Shown in pieces: positions 1 to 5,822 of a stretch of DNA of 9,117 nt. Source of the DNA: an uncultured Clostridia bacterium (lineage in GTDB: Bacteria > Bacillota > Clostridia > Oscillospirales > Oscillospiraceae); assembly GCA_945867445.1 (NCBI GenBank), contig CAMBID010000017.1, positions 1 through 9,117 of the forward strand, in the 5' to 3' direction. The notes beneath the pieces were generated by a model. The model was given only the letters and a program-made list of their open reading frames with translations. It did not search any database and was not told the origin of the DNA. Numbering within the stretch: the stretch's first letter is position 1; every line of letters begins with the position of its first letter. Made by a program: the position numbers and the translations under genes.

Positions 1-27
1 AAGGGGCGAGAAAATGGCGCATCTTGT

Positions 28-55
28 TTTTTGCTATGCTTTTGCATAGCAAAAA
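28..55. terminator. AT-flanked 12-bp hairpin, possible bidirectional terminator
   Basis: The arms at 28-39 (TTTTTGCTATGC) and 44-55 pair perfectly across a TTTT loop. The hairpin has T-runs on its left and A-runs on its right, so it could terminate transcription in either direction. It lies directly beyond the GC-rich terminator of the XRE gene. It also resembles the AT-rich outer hairpins of the repeat family elsewhere in this window, so it could be the edge of another copy cut by the window start; the CGTCTCATAA core is not visible here. Confidence 0.5.
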
Positions 56-82
56 GCGGCCCCGGCAAAAAGCCGGGGCCGC
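51..82 (-). terminator. Rho-independent terminator of the XRE-cupin gene
   Basis: An 11-bp perfect GC stem (56-66 with 72-82) has a 5-nt loop and, read on the minus strand, is followed by TTTTT (55-51). It lies 26 nt beyond the stop codon of the minus-strand regulator gene, which is the standard intrinsic-terminator layout. Confidence 0.85.
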
Positions 83-108
83 GGGAAGGGCCGGGGATAA
101 CTCGTCGA

Positions 109-663
109 TCAGTGGACGGGCGGGGTAAGGCAGGAGAGGGCCACGGAGACGTCGCTGCCGGGATTGAAGACCCGATGGGGGTGATTGCTGCGGAGATAGA
201 TGCTGTCGCCCTCAAAAAGCTGATAGGTCTCCGTCCCGCAGTCCACCGTCAGGAGACCGGAGAGCACGGTAATGCACTCGTCCGCCGTGGGATGGACGGC
301 GTAGTCCGGCCGGCTCCAGGTCTTGGGGTTCAGGCGAAAGAGGATGACCTCCAGCTTGGGCAGGTCTCCGTCGCCGGAACTGGTGGGCGAAAGATACTCA
401 TAGGTGATGTTGCTGTCCGGCAGGATGAGGCGCTTGCGCTTGTCCGCCCGGATCACCTGGGTCTGGGGCTCATCGTCGTCCAGGAACCGGTAGAGAGGCA
501 TCTGCAGCACGGCGGCGATCTTTCGCAGGGAGGAGATGGAGGGCTCCGTCAGGTTGCGCTCCACCTGAGAGATGTAGCTGGCGGTGAGTTTGGCGGCCTC
601 GGCCAGCTGGCTGAGGGTAAAATGCTGCTTCTTTCTGGCTTCGCGGATCTTGTCACCTAGCAT
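109..663 (-). CDS. XRE-family regulator with C-terminal cupin domain
   Basis: A 184-residue transcription regulator. Residues 5-60 form an XRE/Cro-type helix-turn-helix, with the recognition helix around 29-38 (SYISQVERNL). Residues 105-180 form a cupin sensor domain: the first motif is around H124-E129 and the second around G152-D153 to H163. Proteins with this architecture (PuuR/SutR-like) bind DNA and sense a small ligand through the cupin barrel; the ligand here is not known. An ATG at 687 would add eight residues but has no Shine-Dalgarno site. The ATG at 663 is preceded by AGAAGGAG (676-683, 12-nt gap) and places the HTH at the N-terminus as is usual, so I chose it. The gene is monocistronic, with its own promoter and terminator, divergent from the GTPase-NYN gene. 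Autoregulation and control of that neighbour are inferred from position only. Confidence 0.9.
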   Translation of the reverse strand: MLGDKIREARKKQHFTLSQLAEAAKLTASYISQVERNLTEPSISSLRKIAAVLQMPLYRFLDDDEPQTQVIRADKRKRLILPDSNITYEYLSPTSSGDGDLPKLEVILFRLNPKTWSRPDYAVHPTADECITVLSGLLTVDCGTETYQLFEGDSIYLRSNHPHRVFNPGSDVSVALSCLTPPVH

Positions 664-720
664 AGGCGGATCGTGCTCCTTCTGCATGTTATGAATGGGG
701 AAACGGAACTTTTCCTATTC

Positions 721-749
721 AGTATAGCAGATTGCCCGCTGGAAGGCAA
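721..749 (-). promoter_or_regulatory. Extended -10 sigma70 promoter of the XRE-cupin gene
   Basis: On the minus strand the -35 is TTGCCT (744-749), the spacer is 17 nt, and the -10 is TATACT (721-726) preceded by TGC (extended -10). The likely transcription start is near 714, giving a leader of about 50 nt. An imperfect palindrome ATTGCC-N8-GGCAAT (731-750) covers the -35 and spacer and could be an operator. Confidence 0.75.
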
Positions 750-754
750 TGACA

Positions 755-778
755 TTTTCATGCTAGAATCCATGAAAA
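755..778. promoter_or_regulatory. 8-bp inverted repeat upstream of the XRE promoter
   Basis: TTTTCATG (755-762) and CATGAAAA (771-778) form a perfect inverted repeat with an 8-nt spacer, just upstream of the regulator's -35 and overlapping the edge of repeat copy A. It could be an operator for the XRE protein or another protein, or an outer hairpin of the repeat. Nothing in the sequence decides between these. Confidence 0.3.
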
Positions 779-893
779 ACAAGACAATTGTCTTGTTTTG
801 ATAGCGCCAACGGCGCGTTGGATTCTTAGGAGACGCACCGACGCGCAAAGCGGTTTCTTCCGTAGACATTATTTTAATGGGAGAGTAGTATCA
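758..893 (-). repeat. Structured intergenic repeat, copy A (inverted relative to B)
   Basis: Read on the minus strand, this matches copy B (7125-7263). The first 25 nt are identical (893-869), starting TGATACTACTCT. From about 853 to 767 the match is near perfect, including the core CGTCTCCTAA (835-826, one base different from B) and the palindrome around AAGACAATTGTCTT (776-799). The middle (853-868) differs: the right arm of the first hairpin is replaced, so that hairpin is lost. The ends show short inverted similarity (TGATACTA versus TAGCATGA). It occupies the space between two divergent promoters. Confidence 0.85.
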
Positions 894-909
894 CTCCCGC
901 CCCGGGGAC

Positions 910-938
910 TTTTCAAAGGGGAGGATTTCTGCTATACT
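910..938 (+). promoter_or_regulatory. Extended -10 promoter of the GTPase-NYN gene
   Basis: The -35 is TTTTCA (910-915, four of six consensus bases), the spacer is 17 nt, and the -10 is TATACT (933-938) with TGC in front (extended -10). The predicted start near 945 gives a short leader of about 30 nt before the ATG at 976. Confidence 0.7.
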
Positions 939-975
939 GTTTTTCAATCTACAATTCGCCGCGGGAGGACAACGC

Positions 976-3681
976 ATGAAGAAGCTGGTGCTGGGCATCC
1001 TTGCCCACGTGGACGCAGGCAAGACCACCCTTTCCGAGGCCCTGCTCTACGAGAGCGGAGCCATCCGCACTCTGGGCCGGGTGGACCATCGGGACGCGTT
1101 CCTGGATACCGACGTCCAGGAACGGGAGCGGGGCATCACGATCTACGCCAAGCAGGCTGCCTTTCCCGCCGGGGACACGGCGGTCCAGCTGCTGGACACT
1201 CCGGGGCATGTGGACTTCTCCGCCGAGGCGGAGCGTGTCCTGCCGGTGCTGGACTGCGCCATCCTCGTCATCAGCGGCACGGACGGCGTCCAGAGCCACA
1301 GCCGGACCCTCTGGCAGCTCTTAGGGCGCTACCGGGTCCCCACCTTCCTCTTCCTCAACAAGATGGACCTCCACGCCCCGGGGCGGGAGGTGCTGCTGAG
1401 CCAGCTCCGTTCCGAGCTCTCTGAGGGCTGCGTGGACATGGCGGACCCGGAGCTTCCTGAGCGGGCCGCCGAGTGCGACGAGGACGCCCTGGAGGAGTAC
1501 CTGGCCACGGGTCAGGTCTCCTTTCCCACCCTTCGCCGCCTGATCCGCCAGCGGAAGCTCTTCCCCTGCTACTTTGGCTCGGCCCTGAAGCTCACCGGCG
1601 TCCGGGAACTCCTCTCCGGCCTGGACCGGCTCACAGAGCAGCCCGACTACCCCCCGGACTTCTCTGCCCGGGTCTATAAGATCGCCCGGGACGCTCAGGG
1701 AAACCGCCTTACCTTCCTGAAGGTCACCGGCGGGGAGCTGCGGGTCCGGAGCATCCTCCGGGGGGAGCGGGACGGCCAGCCCTGGGAGGAGAAGGTAAAC
1801 CAGATCCGCCTCTACTCCGGCAGCAAGTTCCAGGCGGTGGACGCCGCCCCGGCGGGCACCGTCTGTGCCGTCACGGGTCTCACCCAAACCCTGCCCGGGG
1901 ACGGCCTGGGGGCGGAAGCCGCCTCCGCCGCCCCGGTGCTGGAGCCCGTCCTCCGCTATGAGCTCCGGCTGGAGCCGGGCCTGGACCCCCACGCCGCCAT
2001 GGGCAGGCTCCGCCAGCTGGGGGAGGAGGATCCCCAGCTCCGTCTCCTCTGGAACGGGGAGCTGGGGCAGATCCACGTCCAGCTCATGGGTGAAGTGCAG
2101 AAGGAAGTCCTGCAGCGGCAGATAAAGGACCGCTTCGGCTGGGAGGTCGGCTTTAGCGAGGGCAGCGTCCTCTACCGGGAAACAGTGGCGGAGGCCGTGG
2201 AGGGCATCGGCCACTTTGAGCCCCTGAGGCACTACGCCGAGGTACACCTTCTGATCGAGCCGGGCCAGCCCGGCAGCGGGGTCCAGGTAGCCTCCGCCTG
2301 TTCATCAGACGTGCTGGCGAGCCACTGGCAGCGGCTGATCCTGAGCCACGTCCGGGAACGGGAGCAGCCGGGCGTCCTGCTGGGGGCACCCCTGACGGAC
2401 GTAAAGATCACCCTTCTCACTGGCCGGGCCCACGAGAAGCACACCGAGGGCGGGGACTTCCGCCAGGCCACCTACCGGGCCCTGCGTCAGGGCCTGATGC
2501 AGACGGAGAGCGTCCTGCTGGAGCCTTGGTACCGCTTCCGTATCCAGCTGCCCACGGCCTGCCTGGGCCGGGCCATGACGGACCTCCAGCAGATGGGGGC
2601 GGAGCTGACGGCCCCGGAGGACCGGGGCGGTGAGAGCGTGCTTTCCGGCCGGGGACCGGTCTCCCGGCTCCGGGGCTACGTCCGGGAGCTGGCGGCCTAC
2701 ACCCGGGGAGAGGGCCGCATGCGCTGCGTCTCCGACGGCTACGCCCCCTGCCCGGAGCAGGATGCCATCGTGGCGGAGAGCGGCTACGACCCGGAGCGGG
2801 ACGCCGCCAACCCGGCAGACTCCGTCTTCTGCCAGCACGGGGCGGGGGTCATCGTCCCCTGGCGGGAAGTAGAGGGGCTCGCCCATCTCCCCTCTCTCCG
2901 CCAGCGGCGGGAGGAGGAAACACGGGAGGCAGCCGCCGCCCCGGCGCGCCGCAGTGCCCCCGCCGGGACCTTTGCCGAGGACAAGGAGCTGCAGGCCATC
3001 TTCGAGCGGACCTACGGCAAGGGCAGGCAGCGCTCCTTCCTCCCTGGGGAGGAGATCCGTCGGCGGGAGGCTTCCAGCCAGCCGGAGAAGCGGGAGATCC
3101 GGCAGACGATCGCGGGACCGGAGTACCTTCTGGTGGACGGCTACAACGTGATCTTCGCCTGGGACGAGCTGAAGGCCATCGCCCGGGACAATCTGGACGC
3201 TGCCAGGAAGAGCCTCATGGACCTTCTCAGCAACTACCAGGGCTTCCGGAAGTGCCGTGTGATCCTGGTCTTCGACGCCTACAAGGTCCCCGGAGGCCAG
3301 GGCAGCGTCAGAGAGTACGAGGGCATCTTCGTGGTCTACACCAAGGAGCGGCAAACGGCGGACGCCTACATCGAGAAGACCACCTATGAGCTGCGGAAGG
3401 AAGAGCGGGTCCGCGTCGTGACCTCCGACAACGCCGAGCAGCTCATCATCCTGGGCCACGGGGCCCTGCGGGTCAGCGCCAGCGCCTTCCACGCGGAGAT
3501 CGAGGCCGCCGAGGGCCAGATCGCGGACATTCTCAGAAGGAACAACCAGACCGCCGGGACAAGAGCCGTCCGGACCGCCCTGGAGAAGGCCGGAAAGATG
3601 GCGGACGGAGGGAACGTGGAGTGTATGGAGGTGACGGAGAATGAAAGAGGATGTGATCGCAAAGCTGACTGCAAAAGATGA
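976..3681 (+). CDS. EF-G/Tet(M)-like translational GTPase fused to a Rae1-type NYN nuclease
   Basis: A 901-residue fusion. Residues 1 to about 640 are a complete EF-G-type GTPase: P-loop AHVDAGKTT (10-18), switch I RERGITI (50-56), DTPGH (74-78), NKMD (128-131) and GSALK (201-205), followed by EF-G-like domains ending near the SVFCQHGAG segment (616-624). Residues 641-712 are a charged Arg/Glu/Ala-rich linker. Residues 713-855 are an NYN (PIN-like) nuclease domain with its acidic residues in place: D721 (LLVDGYNVI), D767 (VFDAY), D796 (TADAYIE) and D818 (TSDNAEQ). This domain closely resembles Bacillus Rae1/YacP, a ribosome-associated endonuclease that cuts mRNA in the A site. EF-G and Tet(M) also bind at the A site. 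The domain IV loop reads KHTEGGDFR (488-496) where Tet(M) has, from memory, VSTPADFR, so tetracycline resistance should not be assumed. The start is set by GGGAGG 7 nt upstream. The last 41 nt overlap the next gene. Standard annotation would probably call it a tetracycline-resistance-like or translation-factor GTPase; a cytoplasmic ribosome-clearing or mRNA-surveillance role is inferred. Confidence 0.93.
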   Translation: MKKLVLGILAHVDAGKTTLSEALLYESGAIRTLGRVDHRDAFLDTDVQERERGITIYAKQAAFPAGDTAVQLLDTPGHVDFSAEAERVLPVLDCAILVISGTDGVQSHSRTLWQLLGRYRVPTFLFLNKMDLHAPGREVLLSQLRSELSEGCVDMADPELPERAAECDEDALEEYLATGQVSFPTLRRLIRQRKLFPCYFGSALKLTGVRELLSGLDRLTEQPDYPPDFSARVYKIARDAQGNRLTFLKVTGGELRVRSILRGERDGQPWEEKVNQIRLYSGSKFQAVDAAPAGTVCAVTGLTQTLPGDGLGAEAASAAPVLEPVLRYELRLEPGLDPHAAMGRLRQLGEEDPQLRLLWNGELGQIHVQLMGEVQKEVLQRQIKDRFGWEVGFSEGSVLYRETVAEAVEGIGHFEPLRHYAEVHLLIEPGQPGSGVQVASACSSDVLASHWQRLILSHVREREQPGVLLGAPLTDVKITLLTGRAHEKHTEGGDFRQATYRALRQGLMQTESVLLEPWYRFRIQLPTACLGRAMTDLQQMGAELTAPEDRGGESVLSGRGPVSRLRGYVRELAAYTRGEGRMRCVSDGYAPCPEQDAIVAESGYDPERDAANPADSVFCQHGAGVIVPWREVEGLAHLPSLRQRREEETREAAAAPARRSAPAGTFAEDKELQAIFERTYGKGRQRSFLPGEEIRRREASSQPEKREIRQTIAGPEYLLVDGYNVIFAWDELKAIARDNLDAARKSLMDLLSNYQGFRKCRVILVFDAYKVPGGQGSVREYEGIFVVYTKERQTADAYIEKTTYELRKEERVRVVTSDNAEQLIILGHGALRVSASAFHAEIEAAEGQIADILRRNNQTAGTRAVRTALEKAGKMADGGNVECMEVTENERGCDRKADCKR

Positions 3682-4087
3682 TAAGTATGCCTGCTCCTTT
3701 GCCGACAGAATACTATCAGAGAGCCGGGAAACAGACAAATGGTACGAATATTTTGATGACTTCGCCTCGCTGCTTCACCACCCGAAATCCCTGGTAAGGA
3801 ATCGGGCGCTGTATCTTCTTGCGGCAAATGCTCAGTGGGACAGGGAGAATCGTTTTGACGCCATCCTGTCCGATTTTCTCGCACACATAACGGATGAAAA
3901 GCCAATTACAGCCAGGCAGTGCGTGAAATCCCTTGCGCAAGTAGGGTTGGCAAAGCCGCAATATCTTCCGGAAATACTGTCGTGCCTGCAGAACGCCGAC
4001 TTATCAAAGTACAAGGACAGCATGCGTCCGCTGATCGAAAAGGACATCGCAGAAACGGAAAAGAGATTGACCGCTTCCGGTTTGTAA
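3641..4087 (+). CDS. Small HEAT-like helical protein, coupled to the GTPase-NYN gene
   Basis: A 148-residue, almost entirely helical, charged soluble protein with no signal peptide or membrane segment. The spacing of the helices (around 36-60, 68-88, 91-115 and 118-145) and motifs such as VRNRALYLLA and ARQCVKSLAQVG suggest HEAT-type repeats. Similar short Firmicutes proteins are sometimes annotated 'SufBD protein', a name that tells little about function. It starts 41 nt inside the preceding gene in another frame, with GGAGG (3627-3631) 9 nt before the ATG, which implies translational coupling and a shared transcript. Its base composition is clearly AT-richer than its neighbours and its codon use is less GC-biased, which hints at a different origin. 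The stop TAA (4085-4087) is also the first triplet of repeat copy C. A scaffold or adaptor role for the fusion protein is a guess. Confidence 0.85.
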   Translation: MKEDVIAKLTAKDDKYACSFADRILSESRETDKWYEYFDDFASLLHHPKSLVRNRALYLLAANAQWDRENRFDAILSDFLAHITDEKPITARQCVKSLAQVGLAKPQYLPEILSCLQNADLSKYKDSMRPLIEKDIAETEKRLTASGL

Positions 4088-4230
4088 TACTCTTTCTTGA
4101 TAAAAATCTTTGATTTTTATCAAGAAGGCGCCGCTGTCAGCGTCGCCCTTTTGCGGCAGTCTGCCGCAAAAGCCGTCTCATAAGTTCTTGATAAAAAGCT
4201 TTGAAAGCTTTTTATCAAGAACTAGTATCA
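4085..4230 (+). repeat. Structured intergenic repeat, copy C
   Basis: This copy is a chain of four hairpins around the shared core. H1 has a 15-bp stem (4094-4108/4112-4126) with a TTT loop. H2 is GGCGC..GTCGCC (about 4127-4147) with the same single mismatch position as H2 in copy B. H3 has an 11-bp stem CTTTTGCGGCA/TGCCGCAAAAG (about 4148-4172). The core CGTCTCATAA is at 4174-4183. H4 is a long AT stem (4185-4202/4204-4221). The ends are TAATACT and AGTATCA, a 7-bp imperfect inverted repeat. H1 and H4 share the arm TTCTTGATAAAAA, so they could also pair with each other. The left end is the stop codon of the preceding gene, so the element probably also forms its 3' end. Confidence 0.75.
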
Positions 4231-4456
4231 GGCCGGAAGAGCCCGGGAGGAAGAGACGCCGTTTGGGAAGGATCCCTGCTTTGGCCTTCTGATCCGGGGA
4301 GCGCCGCGGGCGGCCAGGTACATCGCCGAGGGCTCTGCCTCCCGACAGGCCTGCCGCGGAGGCGCTGGCGGCCCCGGACGGCGGCACTGGGCGGACCGTC
4401 GCCGGGGAGCTCCCGGCAGAGGACGACGGTGCGCGATCCGGGACCGGGAACGCCGG
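4231..4456. other. GC-rich structured intergenic segment, no convincing gene
   Basis: No reading frame here looks like protein. Several pairings are visible. AGAGCCC (4238-4244) pairs with GGGCTCT (4330-4336) while GGGAGG (4245-4250) pairs with CCTCCC (4338-4343), an interleaved pseudoknot-type arrangement. CCCCGGACGG (4372-4381) pairs with CCGT..CCGGGG (4396-4407) with a 2-nt bulge. The segment ends in the hairpin at 4457-4491. It could be an unrecognised small RNA, a long 3' UTR or decayed sequence. I checked for T-box, SAM, TPP, cobalamin, FMN and glycine riboswitch motifs and saw none. Confidence 0.4.
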
Positions 4457-4500
4457 AACTGGCCGGGGCACGCTGCGCGCCCCGGCCAGTTTGTGTTCTC
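4457..4500 (+). terminator. Strong GC hairpin, likely terminator upstream of the dehydrogenase operon
   Basis: A 13-bp perfect stem (AACTGGCCGGGGC, 4457-4469, with 4479-4491) has a 9-nt loop and is followed by a modest T-rich tail (TTTGTGTTCT). It closes the structured segment and separates it from the next promoter. The weak U-tract lowers confidence. Confidence 0.6.
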
Positions 4501-4532
4501 GCGGAAATCTTTTGCTTTTCTGCAAATAATCC

Positions 4533-4560
4533 TTGACTTCTTCTGTTGCTGTACTAAAAT
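4533..4560 (+). promoter_or_regulatory. Promoter of the dehydrogenase-peptidase operon
   Basis: TTGACT (4533-4538), a 16-nt spacer and TAAAAT (4555-4560) lie in an AT-rich stretch that contrasts with the GC-rich surroundings. Transcription would start near 4567, giving a leader of about 57 nt. Confidence 0.65.
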
Positions 4561-4623
4561 TAATAAATAAATACTTTATTTTTTGTTGTATAGCAGCATT
4601 TCCTGGTAAGGAGGCACACAAGC

Positions 4624-5778
4624 ATGAAGGAGTATCAAATTGCCCTGTTGGAGGGCGACGGCATCGGCCCCGAGATCATCCATGAGGGCCGCAAGGTGCT
4701 GGAGGCAGCCGCCCGGGCCGGCGGCATCTCTCTCCGCTTCCACCCCTATCCCTACGGTGCGGAGCACTACCTCAAAACCGGAGAGATCCTGCCGGACGCC
4801 GCCATCCGGGAGTTCCGGGACAGCGACGCCATCTATTTCGGCGCGGCGGGCGACCCCCGGGTGGCCCCCGGCGTGCTGGAGGTGGGGCTCATCCTGAAGA
4901 TCCGCTTTGACCTGGACCAGTACATCAACCTGCGGCCCATCAAGCTCTACCCCAACGTTGAGAGCCCCCTGAAGCGGAACGTTCCCATTGACTTCTACTG
5001 CGTCCGGGAAAACCTGGAGGACTTCTACAACGGCATGGGCGCCATCTTCCGCAGCAACGGCGATCCCCGGGAGGCCCATCACTGCGACCTGACCATGTCG
5101 CGGGCGCCCTATAAGGCCCATTTCTCCCTGGAGAGCCGCCTGGGGGCGGCGGACGACTATGCCGTGGGCATGGGCGTCATCACCCGGAAGAATACCGAGC
5201 GCACCATGCGCTATGCCTTTGACCTGGCCCGTTCCAAGGGCAAGAGCAAGGTCACGGCGGTGGACAAGGACAACGTCATCCCCTTCCTGTACGGGCTCTG
5301 GCGGGAGGTCTTCGAGGACGTGGCCAAAGATTACCCGGAGATCGCCCACGAGAACAACTTCGCCGACGCCTGCAACATGTGGTTCGTGAAGCAGCCGGAG
5401 AGCTACGGCGTGGTGGTGCTCCCCAACCTCATGGGTGACATCATCACGGACCTGGGCGCGGCCATCACCGGCGGCCTGGGCTTCGCCGCCGGTGCAAACC
5501 TCAATCCCCAGGGCGTCTCCATGTTTGAACCCATCCACGGCTCCGCCCCCAAGTACAAGGGGCAGAACGTCATCAACCCCATCGCCGCCATCCTCTCCGG
5601 CGGTCTGCTGCTGGAGAGCATCGGGGAGCCGGAGCTGGGGGCCCTGGTGGAGCGGGCGGTGGAGGAAGCCCTGCGCAGCGGCGCCATCCGCACCCGGGAC
5701 ATGGGCGGCCACACCACCACCTCCCAAGCAGGCGACGCCGTCGCCTCCAAGGTGCTGGAGCTGGCAGGAAAGGCCTGA
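4624..5778 (+). CDS. Isocitrate/isopropylmalate-family dehydrogenase, substrate uncertain
   Basis: A 384-residue cytosolic beta-decarboxylating dehydrogenase: it would oxidise a (2R)-hydroxyacid with NAD(P)+ and Mg2+/Mn2+ and release CO2. Visible family residues are the substrate arginines R94, R104 and R128, Y135 in VRENLEDFY, K215 in VDKDNV, metal aspartates D248, D272 and D276 (NLMGDIITDLGA), and the nucleotide loop HGSAPKYKG (305-313). The substrate-helix segment GLILKIRFDLDQY has hydrophobic residues where isocitrate dehydrogenase carries Ser and Asn, so isocitrate is unlikely; D-malate, tartrate or an isopropylmalate-like acid fits better. The Lys-Tyr pair (K310, Y311) matches the NADP-type signature of E. 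coli isocitrate dehydrogenase. No leuA, leuC or leuD lies nearby, so a leuB name is not justified. The start is set by AAGGAGG (4608-4614) 9 nt upstream. It is the first gene of an operon with the M20 peptidase, 44 nt apart. Confidence 0.88.
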   Translation: MKEYQIALLEGDGIGPEIIHEGRKVLEAAARAGGISLRFHPYPYGAEHYLKTGEILPDAAIREFRDSDAIYFGAAGDPRVAPGVLEVGLILKIRFDLDQYINLRPIKLYPNVESPLKRNVPIDFYCVRENLEDFYNGMGAIFRSNGDPREAHHCDLTMSRAPYKAHFSLESRLGAADDYAVGMGVITRKNTERTMRYAFDLARSKGKSKVTAVDKDNVIPFLYGLWREVFEDVAKDYPEIAHENNFADACNMWFVKQPESYGVVVLPNLMGDIITDLGAAITGGLGFAAGANLNPQGVSMFEPIHGSAPKYKGQNVINPIAAILSGGLLLESIGEPELGALVERAVEEALRSGAIRTRDMGGHTTTSQAGDAVASKVLELAGKA

Positions 5779-5822
5779 GCCATTTTCAACGGATGCCATC
5801 AGCAAGGAGGATCACGATTGCT

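Noticed and set aside
976..3681. Naming the GTPase gene tetM/tetW
   Set aside because: Overall fold is shared, but the domain IV loop differs and a nuclease domain is attached. Resistance function is not shown.
2305..3738. Long minus-strand open frame of 477 codons opposite the GTPase-NYN gene
   Set aside because: It is a shadow of a GC-rich gene. The translation has no domain-like pattern, and the opposite strand has intact EF-G and NYN motifs.
4201..4621. Frames on both strands across the structured segment
   Set aside because: Their translations are Pro/Arg/Ala-rich without motifs and run through the repeat C hairpin or the terminator hairpin. No ribosome-binding site supports them.
4231..4624. 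T-box or other amino-acid riboswitch ahead of the dehydrogenase
   Set aside because: No GGTGGNACCGCG-type T-box sequence was found (only a weak GGTGCGCG), and an independent promoter lies between the structured region and the gene.
4576..5805. 409-codon minus-strand frame opposite the dehydrogenase
   Set aside because: It has low-complexity Gly/Val/Asp-rich translation typical of antisense in high-GC genes. The plus strand clearly encodes the dehydrogenase.
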